Below are positions 36,301 through 46,100 of a stretch of DNA of 64,000 nucleotides, piece by piece. The DNA is taken from positions 12,276,807 through 12,340,806 of the forward strand of contig NC_047082.1 in NCBI RefSeq assembly GCF_902459465.1, given 5' to 3'. This DNA comes from Asterias rubens. Taxonomy: Eukaryota; Echinodermata; Asteroidea; Forcipulatida; Asteriidae. Within the stretch, counting starts at the first letter, position 1; every line of letters starts with the position of its first letter. Position numbers and translations under genes: made by a program. The notes under the pieces are model-generated. The model saw only the letters and a list, made by a program, of their open reading frames with translations. It did not search any database and was not told where the DNA came from.

Positions 36301-37950
36301 CCAACAGCTTTACGTCCCACCTGACCGACAATTGGTCTTGCAATAAGGACACATGTGTCACGACTAGCACTCGACCTTACACTCTGCTGAAGAGAAACCC
36401 ATAAGACAGTAAGAGCCAGATCTGGTGCTCCTATCTGGTGAATTCATACAATCTCTTAATATTTTCAGGGATTTTTTTATAATACAAAACACAATGTCTA
36501 CAGATTGTCATTAAACTTACATAGTTTAATGACAATGAAGTAGAAAGCTTCCCTTAAAATACTGAGTGATGTAGTCCTATAGAAATTAGAAACAATGTCA
36601 CAAATAATACGCAAAAACAATTTTTATCTCACTGAAATGAAAATTATTTTTGTGACTTGATTTACTCATTTCTCAAAAACTACAGCACCTAACTATTTTA
36701 AGGAAGCTTTTCTACCATCTTTTACTTCAAACCATGTAAGCATTATGTAAACATTTGGACATTGTGTTTTGTGTTCTACAAAAAGTACCCTGCTGTCTAT
36801 TTCACCAAACTCTTCCTAACTTCAGACTTATCTTAGAAATTGGGTTGAGTTTATTTCCGTATCTAAAGACGTTAGTGTTATATTCGGGAATAACTGGAGA
36901 GTATTCGAGACAAGATGTCTGCCTTCATGAGCATGTTTACATGTGCTTTAATATGAACACTTGAGGGTGTTATAACAATAGTGCGGAGGCATTATCCTAC
37001 AGTTAGGACGTATTGATTTGAACCCATCCTAAGTTAGGATTAATCCTAGCGTTTCGTGAAATTGGCTGCAGAGTGCAGACCCTTTAAAGCTTTTCTTACC
37101 ATTTGTAACACTCAAAGAGTAAGATTGTTTCTTGATAGCAGTTTTTGAGCTGACTGTGATAGCTGCTGTGGATGGAATCCTTGCTCGATGACTGTTACCG
37201 CCACGACCGTTGTAAATGCCATTCACATAGATGGTATCGCTATAGACAACTGTTGCTAGGTAACCATTGCCAACTGTTGGTAAACAACATTGCTCCGATG
37301 GCAGGCTGAATAATAAAAAACAATCAGCAAAGTTAAAAAGGACTTGAAGCACAAACATCAACAATGTGTGTACTTTCCTATTTAAAGACACTGGACACTA
37401 TTGGTACGTAATTATCAAAGACCAGTCTTCTCAGTTGGTGTATCTCAACATGCCGTAAAATAACAAACCTGTGAAAATTTGAACTCAATTGGTCATCAAA
37501 GTTGCGAGAAAATAATGGAAGACAAAACACGCTTGTCACATGAAGCTGTGTGCTTTCATTCAGATGCTTTGATTTTTGGACCTAAAAATCTAATTCCGAG
37601 GTCTCAAAATCAAATTCAATTAATTAGTGGAAAATTACTTCTTTCTCAAAAACTACATTACTTCAGAGGGAGCCGTTTCTCGCAATGTTTAGTACTATCA
37701 ACAGCTCTCCATTGCTTGCTACCAAGTAAGTTTTTATGTTGACAATTATTGTAAGTTATTACCAATAGTGTCCAGTGTCTTTAAAGTACAATCTGGCAGC
37801 GGTGATTGTGACTTACCTAGAGGACTCGAAAACATCTGGTCGTTTGGAAATGTCTGCGTATTTGTCATTGCATGGGCATCCAGCATCGGAGAAAATGAAA
37901 TGGCATACACAGAGATTGACCAAGAGTGTATACAGGTTTGACACCATCAT
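27307..37950 (-). CDS. PGGHG: Protein-glucosylgalactosylhydroxylysine glucosidase (ATHL1), GH65 family
   Basis: Nine coding exons on the minus strand: 37950-37817, 37305-37100, 35421-35211, 33378-32780, 32423-32214, 31974-31765, 30688-30459, 29384-29226, 27480-27307 (TAG). All borders are GT-AG and all phases agree, giving 710 residues against about 737 in the human enzyme. Family hallmarks in order: LPTVGNGYLATVVY and GVYNGR-like YNGRGGNSHRA near the N-terminus, GHVFWDQETWMYPP (D331), QEIHINGD, VMPPDEYHSNVTNSVYTN (E460), IKQADAILLGFP, and VWTEFPSGEGAINFITGMGGFLQ (E604). These three carboxylates fall about 30 residues after the Asp301, Glu430 and Glu574 I recall as essential in human PGGHG. 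The enzyme removes glucose from glucosyl-galactosyl-hydroxylysine of collagens. The start MMVSNLYTLLVNLCMCHFIFS resembles a signal peptide, which hints at a secreted or lysosomal form. Every intron carries repeats. Confidence 0.95.
27900..28215 (-). mobile_element. tRNA-SINE (family S2), reverse copy
   Basis: Begins with a TAA microsatellite tail. It ends in a reversed tRNA-like head ('GGGTTCCAACCCACTCGGCCATGACAC'). The middle has 'CTCAAGGACACAAGTGTCACGAC', shared with 35945-35990 in reverse. Confidence 0.7.
28230..28533. repeat. TTAA-type MITE (family T4), right half
   Basis: Ends 'ATTACCAAACGTATACCTTCCCTTTAA', the same as the right end of 48875-49163. Its TTAA is shared with the following T2 element. 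Confidence 0.55.
28538..28912. repeat. TTAA-type MITE (family T2)
   Basis: Ends AGCCATTGGACCCTTTCGG and CCGAAAGGGTCCAATGGCTT. Carries the central palindrome TTCTCGTTAACGAGAA. It lies in the last intron of PGGHG. Confidence 0.8.
29515..29755. repeat. hAT-like MITE (family H1)
   Basis: Starts AGGGACCAAATTATAGAGCTG and carries 'GCTTAAGCACAAAAATAGCT' and 'GCTTAAGCAGCTCAATGAAA'. Confidence 0.65.
29755..30092 (-). mobile_element. tRNA-derived SINE (family S3)
   Basis: Same structure as 24945-25195 ('GGGGCTAATCATCCTTA', 'GCAGAGAACCAACACACAAC', 'GCCGGGAATCAAACCGGGGT'). Confidence 0.7.
30777..30990 (+). repeat. TTAA-type MITE fragment (family T1)
   Basis: 'TATTGGTAATTACTCAAAATAATTG' to 'GTGTGTTTTTTCTTGTATTC'; both outer ends are degraded. 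Intronic in PGGHG. Confidence 0.6.
31190..31510 (+). mobile_element. tRNA-SINE (family S2), 5' truncated
   Basis: B box GGTTCGAATCCCCAGCCGTGAC, then the core 'TTCTTCGGATGGGACGTAAAG' and the tail 'GCACCTTGTAAACCCTTATA'. Confidence 0.7.
33616..33893. repeat. Inverted-repeat element built of AACTAGTT/AACTGGTT words
   Basis: The ends 'CCCAGGTCCAAATTCCAGTT' and 'AACTGGAATTTTGACCTGGG' are inverted repeats. The interior has more than fifteen AACTAGTT, AACCAGTT, CAACTGG or GTTAAAC words, and the block 'TTAATATGGAAAATGGAC' occurs twice. Confidence 0.8.
34323..34710 (-). repeat. TTAA-type MITE (family T1)
   Basis: Begins AAGACACTGGACACTATTGG and ends 'ACATTGTCCACTGCCTTTAA'. The left TTAA is mutated to TCAA. 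Confidence 0.75.
34768..34825 (+). repeat. Single copy of the 44-bp minisatellite unit
   Basis: 'TTCTTTTCAGAACCACCCAA' followed by 'CTCATTTAGAGGTTATCATT' and 'GGTGTTACTGCAAA'. It is a dispersed relative of the 26475 array. Confidence 0.75.
35875..36270 (+). mobile_element. tRNA-derived SINE (family S2), best copy
   Basis: The head GTGTCGTGGCCGAGCGGTTA with AGAGCACC resembles a tRNA-Leu/Ser A box, and GGTTCGAATCCCCAGCCGTG is the B box. The core 'CTTCGGATGGGACGTAAAGC' and the tail 'CAGCACCTTGTAAACC' end in an ATT microsatellite. The second half of the tRNA (variable and 3' acceptor arms) runs into the body, so it is not a tRNA gene. Confidence 0.8.
36275..36420 (-). mobile_element. tRNA-SINE fragment (family S2), reverse
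   Basis: 'AACACATGGAACCAACAGCT' and 'TTTACGTCCCACCTGACCGA' are the reversed core; it meets the preceding forward copy tail to tail through the ATT repeat. Confidence 0.6.
37386..37780 (-). repeat. TTAA-type MITE (family T1)
   Basis: TTAA flanks at 37382-37385 and 37781-37784. Sits in the first coding intron of PGGHG. Confidence 0.85.
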
Positions 37951-38047
37951 GTTGTCCAATCATGAGAGCCTGTAGGGAAGAATTAAAAAAACAGCTACAA
38001 CAACCACAGTAAAAATGTTAAACTTATTTTGGATTCAACTTATTTTA

Positions 38048-38407
38048 AAGCCATTATACACTTTCGGTAAACAGTATTATCCAAGTCCCACACTTCGTGT
38101 ATCACAACTTACATAAAATAGCAAACCTGTGAAAAGTTAGAGTCAATCGGTCATCGGAGTCGGGAGAAAAAAACGGGAAAACCCACTCTTGTTTCCGCGT
38201 GTTTCGCCGTGTCATGACATGTGTTTCAAATAAATCCGTTATTCTCGCTAACAAGAATTGATATTGTTTTAATGTTTTCTCAAAAAGTAAAGCATTTCAT
38301 GGAACAATATTTCAAGAGAAGTCTTTTACCATTACCTTATTTAAACCCTGTAAACTATTTGTAAATCTGTAAACTTTTTGTTTCTGTACCGAAAGTGTAT
38401 AATGGCT
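38048..38407. repeat. TTAA-type MITE (family T2), near full length
   Basis: TTAA flanks at 38044-38047 and 38408-38411. Ends AGCCATTATACACTTTCGG and CCGAAAGTGTATAATGGCT. Confidence 0.85.
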
Positions 38408-38703
38408 TTAAAGTCCACTTATAGAAAGGCATATTTGTATACGTACTTTGGCCCTCCAACATCTGACTGTTATCTATTTGGATCAAAATACCTTTGAAAT
38501 CAAACAATTACTCTTTTTTCTTTTGTTAGTAGTTTAACAGGTCTGCACCTGCAAGTCTGTCAACTTCAAACACGCCCGAAGCAGACAATTAATGAGGCAT
38601 ATTATGGTATGAATGATAAAGAAAACAAAGATAAAGAACTTATTGTTTTCATTGCAGATTGGTATAATATGTGTAAAAATAATAAAAAAAAGCTTCCAAC
38701 TTA

Positions 38704-39010
38704 AAGGAACACGTTGCCTTGGATCGGTCGAGTTGGTCTATAAAACGCGTTTGTAACCGTTTGCTATAAAATTCATATGGTTGGAAAGATGTTTTTAAAG
38801 TAGAATACAATGATCCACAAAAATTGCACGGTTTTCCTTTCCTTTGCGAACTAACACGGTCGGCCATTTATGGGAGTCAAAAATTTGACTCCCATGGCCG
38901 ACCATGTTAGTCGACGAGGTAAAAGGAAAACCGTGTAATTTCGAGGCATGTTTGTGTGAATCATTGTATTCTACTTTTACAACATCTTTCTACCAATATG
39001 CATTTTATAA
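38704..39010. repeat. TTAA-type MITE (family T3)
   Basis: Starts AGGAACACGTTGCCTTGGATC. The central palindrome is 'TATGGGAGTCAAAAATTTGA' and its reverse. The right end is degraded beyond 39010. Confidence 0.75.
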
Positions 39011-39369
39011 CGGAAAAGTTTCCGTATGGCGCCACCACTTTTTCATTCGAAATAAAAAAATATAGTATCTCATTTACCTGATTGATATATCCCTTTTTGT
39101 AAAAATGAGTGAAAACGTGGTGGCGCCATACGGAAAGTTATCCCTTAACTGGTCATAAAATTGTCACGGGAATGTGGCACCCATTCATTAAGTCAAGTGC
39201 TTATTGACATTTTAAACCAAGCACCCAGCCAAATTATTTACAATGAAAATCCCAAAGCCTTCAATATAATGGCCGAGGTGTTAAGGCCCTAGAAATCAAG
39301 AGCCTAGTTTGTAGCTGAAGTAACAACACTGTAGTGTTTACAGTCAGATGGTTAGTTTACAATCAAGCT

Positions 39370-39545
39370 ACAAATCACCTCACCAGTAGATGCAGATAGA
39401 TATTAATGCAGATATTAAGTAATTAGTATGATTCAATATTAATGCAGATATTAAGTAATTAGTATGATTCATACTAATTACTTAATATCTACTGGTGAGG
39501 TGAGGACTTGCCTCAACAGAGGATTTGCCTCAACAGAGGACTTAC
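39370..39545. repeat. Local direct and inverted duplications
   Basis: 'TTAATGCAGATATTAAGTAA' plus 'TTAGTATGATTCA' occurs twice directly, then in reverse (ACTAATTACTTAATATCTAC). 'TTGCCTCAACAGAGGA' is also repeated next to the PGGHG leader donor. Confidence 0.7.
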
Positions 39546-39665
39546 CTCAAGCTTTGGACTGCATCTGGATCTAAACATGAACTAAACAACAACGTACATC
39601 CTTTACATCAATGGCTGGATCGCTTACTCGCTGGATCACATTGTGTGGGTGTGAATGCAAAACAA
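39546..39665 (-). promoter_or_regulatory. PGGHG: Probable non-coding first exon and start region of PGGHG
   Basis: On the minus strand 'CAAAGCTTGAG|GTAAGTCC' gives a consensus donor at 39545. The first coding exon begins after an acceptor (CTTCCCTACAG) at 37970 and carries only about 19 bases before its ATG, so an upstream leader exon is needed. The 5' limit is a guess. Confidence 0.45.
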
Positions 39666-39826
39666 CATTGAACAGCGCCACCTAGCGCTTGGGTTGTAGA
39701 TAGGAGGGCCAACCGTGGTCAAGTAGTTATTGATATTATAGGCTCCTCCTGCAGAAAAAATATTGTCGTCTAGTTACTGAATTACAATTTCTTGATATAT
39801 GTGCAATTCATAATCATAGACGTTAA

Positions 39827-40100
39827 AGGCAGTGGACACTATTGATATTTACTTAAAATAATTATTAGCATAAAACTTTACTTCGAGAAAGAAATATTTT
39901 TTCACGAATTTGATTTCGAACCTCAAGTTTAGAACTTGATGAGGTCTCGAAATCAACCATCTAAAAGCACACAACTTCGTGTGACAAGGGTGTTTTTTCT
40001 TTCATTATTATCTCGCAACTTCGACGACCGATTGAGCTCAAATTTTCACAGGTTTGTTATTATGTATTTGTTGAGATACACCAAATGAGAAGACAATAAT
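39827..40100 (+). repeat. TTAA-type MITE (family T1), right end lost
   Basis: TTAA at 39823-39826. Runs to 'GAGATACACCAAATGAGAAG' and then breaks into unrelated sequence. Confidence 0.75.
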
Positions 40101-41098
40101 TCACCGACCCCTGTCCGTTTATTTGCCACCCCCACCCCACCCCCTGAACATCAGTGACCATAATCCGTAGTCTGGTTCCCAGACCCCAAAATCTCCGACT
40201 AGGCTCTGTCGAATTTAGGGTCCGGTGGGGCGGTTTCAACTTTCCGCCGTGCTCAGTTTTCCGAATGACAAAATACAGTAACATTACGTCATGGGACGCC
40301 TGCGCACAGCCAGCGAAAGAAGTCAATTGTTATATGCTTTACTGAGTCCCGGAAAACTGAACACGGCGGAAGACTGAAACCGCCACACCGGTATCACCCA
40401 AAATCACGTGACCAAAGAGAAGGAATTCCTCCTCTTTCGAAGTTATCCGAAATGTTCCGAACGTGGTGTCGTCAACATTCGGACAGTATCGTTGATGTTC
40501 GGTACGGACTCGTAATGTCAGTCATGTCGGCCGTAGATCCAGGAGTTTTTATGCCAGTTATAAATTGCAAATGCAGGCGTGTGCCTAAATAAAGCGTTTG
40601 CAAAGCGATGCGGCAAGTTCAAAATATCTAAACCTGGGAAATCGCTCCAGGATCTGGTAAGTTTTTGTCCTGTTTCTTCAAAAATATGTTTTTCAAAGGT
40701 GTTCTGACTTGAGTGTTCATTAGACTAGACACTGATTGAGGATTAAGTTTCATGATTTTTAAAAATGGTAAAAATGGGGCAAAATCTGGTGACTAGCTGT
40801 CGACATTAAACGTGTTGAACCAAATTGTCATTAATTGACGATCAAAATAATCAATCTCGTAACCCTCCGGCCTGCCCCTGGCGGCCGTTGGGAGGAGGGT
40901 TACGTTATCGCTAGTAGTACGTGCAGACATGGTTTCCCTGGAGATGACCCCCGACCCTGATAAGTTGCGTCATGCGCCATTTTTAATCGTGGGTGATACT
41001 GACCTAACATTTTTAACAAGAGACGTCAAGGAATCTTTGGTCAGGGAACCAGACTACATAATCCGCGGATCCATCACCTAGTATACAAATATTGACTG

Positions 41099-41238
41099 CT
41101 TCGAGTGCTATGGTTAAAACTATGACTCCCGAGGTGATCCCCGGAGCGTTCTATTTTCCCGAGGCGAAGCCGAGGGAAAATAGAACGCTCCGGGGATCAC
41201 CAAGGGAGCCATAGTTTTTAACCATTGCACGAGTAAAA
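41099..41238. repeat. Foldback element with about 60-bp arms
   Basis: The arms 'GGTGATCCCCGGAGCGTTCT' and 'AGAACGCTCCGGGGATCACC' are perfect inverses. The loop is CGAGGCGAAGCCGAGG. Confidence 0.85.
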
Positions 41239-41434
41239 GCAGTCAATATTTGTTTTATAACACCCCAAACATTTCTAAATACTGTACTATTATTATTAAG
41301 TTACATACCTGAATGCTACAATCCACGGACGACGCGAATACAGATTGCAAACACTTTTACTTACTGTGTTGCATGTAGTGTCGTGCAATCCGAAATGGTT
41401 ACAGACTATTAATTTATCATCCTCGTACACGCAA

Positions 41435-41520
41435 CGGACGTCTGGGTACTGCACGCCGTGTGCTAGTCTGTCGGACTAGCGCACGGCGCCGTGTGCTAGT
41501 CTTCGGACTAGCGCATGGCA
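41435..41520. repeat. Two tandem small hairpins
   Basis: CCGTGTGCTAGTC-n-GACTAGCGCACGG is followed at once by a second version with GACTAGCGCATGG. Confidence 0.65.
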
Positions 41521-42316
41521 AACCGACGCAATCACACGGCCGTCGTCTAGCGAAACTAAGACATGTCATGTGACGCGCTCTAAACCAATGAGCAGGCAGA
41601 ATACTTGCAAGGGGTGTTATAATCTCACATATCACATATCCTCACCAACTCTCCATGGTCCCTATTTCGAGTTCAGCTAAATCAGACCATGATTTTATTG
41701 TGAACAACTCATGGTGATGTACAGAGGGCAATACAGTTTTATTACGAAAGTAAAGCTTGTACAAACTTAAAACTTACTATGTACATAGGCAATAGTGAGT
41801 AGATGAAACCGCCACTTTTTGGGAATGATGACGTCATTGATGACGTCATGGCAAGGTTTTTAAAGTTAAAAAAAAACGACATTTGCTTTTCGCTGTATCT
41901 CAACAAATCCAATCTCACACAAATATATTGCATTTGTGAAGAAACAAGGCGTTCAAAAGTGTGATACAAGTTAAACTATCAAATAACGACATATTGTATA
42001 CAAAAACATCTTTATGGTTCAATGTTTTTGAACTACGTCATCACGTAACGTCCAACCGAACACCGTGTTTTTGTAATTAACAAAAAACTCTATGTCTAGT
42101 CATGGAGCAATAAACTAGCCATGGTCTAGTGCACTTTCTTCTTTTTTTATATCAGACTCATGGAAAATGGGAAAACAAACCTGACTCATCTTTTCCAGCT
42201 GTTGTAGACCTTTCTATACTATTTTGGAACCCGAAATCGAAGACTCTTCCAAAAGTATTAGTTTCGACTAGTTTGTTTCATAGGCAGTATATTCTTAGAT
42301 CGTCAAAACCTTTGAA

Positions 42317-42718
42317 GACACTGGACACTATTGGTAATTTTCAAAGACCAGTCTAATCACTTGGTGTATCTCAACATGGGATTATGCCATAGAGCTATTA
42401 TATATATAGCTCTAGATCGATTGTGCATAAAATAACAAACCTGTGACAATTTGCGCTCGAATTGGTCGTCGAAGTTGCTAGATAATAATGAAAGAAAAAA
42501 CACTCTTGTCACACAAGGTCGTGTGCTTTCAGATTCTAATGCTGAGGTCTCGAAATCAATTTGTGAGGGAATTACTTCGTTCTTGAAAACTACGTCACAT
42601 CAGAGGGAGCTGTTTATCACGATGTTTTATACTATCAACCTTTCCCCATTACTCGTTACCAGGTAAGGTTTTATGGTATTAATTATTTTGAGTAATACCA
42701 AAAGACAGTGTCCATCTG
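42317..42718 (-). repeat. TTAA-type MITE (family T1) with internal insert
   Basis: Starts AGACACTGGACACTATTGG; a small 'ATAGAGCTATTATATATATAGCTC' palindrome interrupts it near 42385-42415. Confidence 0.75.
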
Positions 42719-43191
42719 CCTTAATTAATAGAATCAAACTTCTTTACTCTCAAGTTTAGCAGATCAATATAATAGGCCCTTGGCCCTATTTGGAGTCTGT
42801 TTGAGAAGAAAATACAGTGGCCAGAAAGGTCATAATTCAGAGGCCTTATAAAGAAAAATTTTGCACACTTTTAATTTATTGGGTATAAAATACACGGTAC
42901 CAGGTTTATAAAAAATAATACAAAGTGAACGAAGTATCCACCAAGTTGGACTAAACTGTTTGCTTATCAGTTTCTGTTATCAATTTTGTTTTGACCTGCG
43001 GTAGCCTTTTCTGGTGATATCAGTCATTGCCAACCAATAATAGTTTGACCTTGCTATTTTCAAAATGTTTATTTTAAAACCTGTATCAGTGTCGACTTTG
43101 TTATTAGCACAGTTTCGAACCAGGCCTCTCTACAACACGTCGTGGTAGTTTCCCATTCACCCGTTGATAAGTAGAACTCCATCTACACAAA

Positions 43192-46100
43192 ATGGCCGAC
43201 TTCGCTGCCGTTGTAGACAACATTACTGCACTATTGTGGCAAAGTTTTACACTGCGCAACGTCTTGTTGTACTCGACTCTCCTCCTGCTTGCACGATACA
43301 CATTTAACCGTCTGAAGCACACCAACCTACCCCCTGGTCCATGGGGTCTACCTATCATAGGAGCGAACTTTAGGATCGGTTATAAGAATCCGGCCGAGGC
43401 GTTAATGGAAATAAGCCGTAAATACGGCCGAATCTTCAGCATCCGTTTTGGTCCTCAGCTGGTCGTTGTCATCAACGATGTAGAACTCGCCAAGGAAGCT
43501 TTTGTGAAGAATGGTGATGTGTCTAGTGGGCGGCCGCATCCCACTGATATTGGGTTCTCACTTAGAAAGATGCCGGGTGAGAGAACATAGTTGTATCATA
43601 GGCCCTTTTCGAAACGACTTGATTTGCTTTGGATTCGGCTCAGGCTAGCTTGGACCCGCGGTTGTTCTGACAATAATGCGCGTGCTTTGCGTATACGCGC
43701 CCAGGGTTTCAGACGAGGGGGGGGGGGGTGCCTTAAGCCGAATCCAAAGCCGAAGCCGTGGTTTCGAAACAGGCCATGGTAAACTTAGTTAGCTGTTGCA
43801 TACCATCCATGTTTATGGTATGAACAGGGTAGGTTCTGCACAATCTACAATTTTTTAAAACTCGTCATGAATAATGGGTAAAATCTTGAAAAACATATAG
43901 CTTGATATCAGACTGTATTGTTTTATTTTAATTGTATGCACCGTTAATAGGATGGTATGTGGTTATGACCATCCTAATTGTGGCACCGTACACAGTATTG
44001 AAAGCAGACCATCACCAGGTTGCCAATTGAAAAGCCATTAGTTACAGAATGATGTTCATTACTATATAAACACCACTGATGAGTTTTCTCATATTAAACG
44101 AAAAATTGTATACCATCACAAGATCGGACGGCCACTTCAAGGTGGGTGTTGGGCTTAACTGATTTGGGTCAACTGTTCACCAGAGGCAGGTTGCCAGCTA
44201 CTAAAGGGGTTGAAACAGGGTTACTGCACCGCTTTACAGTCCGTAAGGATATGTAGGTATCATCCACTAGGAGCCTGGATGGTAGAGCAGAGTGCGTTAG
44301 GAGCCTGGATGGTAGAGCAGAGTGCGCTACAGCAGACAGCAGTTAACCAATATCTACGAAGCAATGGTTACATGCCTCTCAGGGGCAAACGAGTCATGGA
44401 CGGGAGTCGAACCCCAACTTTCCTGCCGACAAAACCAAGTCAGTTCTGATCATGTTGAATTCATTCTTCTCCTTTCAGCTCAGCTCATCCGATCCGAGGG
44501 TAAAGACTGGCGGGATCTCCGAAGCTTCACACTCAAGGCCCTTCGCCAATTCGGCGTCGGCACCCGCGAGATCGAAAACTTCATCGAGGACGAGGCGCAG
44601 CTCCTCTGCGCAGCCCTTGAGAAGGAGAAGGATAACCCCCTCGACCCCAGGATGCTTCTCAACATGGCCGTCGCCAACGTCATCTGCTCGTTTACCTTCG
44701 GCCAAAGGATGGAGTACTCATCCCCAGATCTACTCAAGATCATCGAAAGCATCCAGGATATTTCCAGAGACACATCTCTGACCAATCTGATGCAAGTGTG
44801 GCCGTTGCTGATTCTACTTCCGGGTTACAGCGCCGTCAGGAGCGGTATTATGACCTTTAGGCGGATGGCGATGAAGGTCATTGACCAGCATAAGGCGACC
44901 TATGACCCCAACGATATGCGTGATATTGTTGACTTGTACATTGCTGAGTTGCGGAAGGGAAAGGATGCCAAGATCCCGATTGATGAATCCTACGTGTGGA
45001 TTAATGTTGGGGAGATATTTGGAGCCGGGGCGGACACCACGATCAACTCACTGATGTGGGCGGTGCTTGAAATGACGATGAGGCAGTCAGTGCAAGACAA
45101 GGTGTGTTGGGATAGGGCGGTTGGGTCAGTTGGTTGTTTTAAAGGAACACGTTTCCTTGGATCGGTCGAGTTGGTCTTTGAAACCGTTTGTTACAAAATG
45201 CAGATGGTTAGAAAGATATTTTAAAAGTAGAATACAATGATCCACACAAATTTGCATGGTTTTTCTTTTACTTTGCGAACTAACACGGTCGGCCATTAAT
45301 TATGGGAGTCAAACAATATTGACCCCCATAAATGGCCTACCCGTGTTAGTCTACGAGGTAAAAGGAAAACCACGTAATTTTGAGTGATACTTGTGTGGAT
45401 CATTATATTCTGCTTCTAAAATATCTTTCTAGTCATATGCATTTTATAACAAATGGTTACAAACGCTTTTCAAAGACCAACTCGACCGATCCAAGGCAAC
45501 GTGTTCCTTTAAGATGTGTTCTATTTCCTAAATAAACATTTAATATGAACATACCATAACAAGCAAAATCACAAACACATGTCCTTTGTTTTATGATGGA
45601 CCTTTCATTCCATAGCTGCTGCCTGCACAGAAAGTAAAGTCAAACGTTTTGAACCGTCAGCGTTTAATATTTAGGCGCGTAGAGTGGCGCAGCAATGCAC
45701 ATGGTTTTATTATAATTACGTAGAGGTTAACGAAGCCCTTTTTAAAAGTTGACAAACGCTGAGTATTTATGATCAAAGTCACCCGGAAGTGGTATTTTGT
45801 CAAAATAAAGCTTTTGTCACTAAAATATGTGTTTTGATGAGTGGAATATGAATAAACAATTAACTAAGGTTACAAAAAAATAGTTTCCATGTCATTTACA
45901 AATTTGAAAACAAGCCCGACCCGAGAGGGCGCTGTTCGTGACGTCAATCGAGGCGCGATGAATCGCTTGCAGTGCCAACACAAGTTAGTGACGCCTGGCG
46001 CAAGCTAAAAACATGCCCTCAAAGTTGAAACAATACCTGATTTTTTCACGTTAGGCAAATGCTCCTTTAGGTTCGTTACGTCTTTCACAGGTACCCTCTT

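Noticed and set aside
44322-45224. Single 300-residue P450 frame starting at 44322
   Set aside because: The part before 44479 is intron and the part after 45101 runs into a T3 MITE; splice sites and P450 alignment set the exon at 44479-45101.
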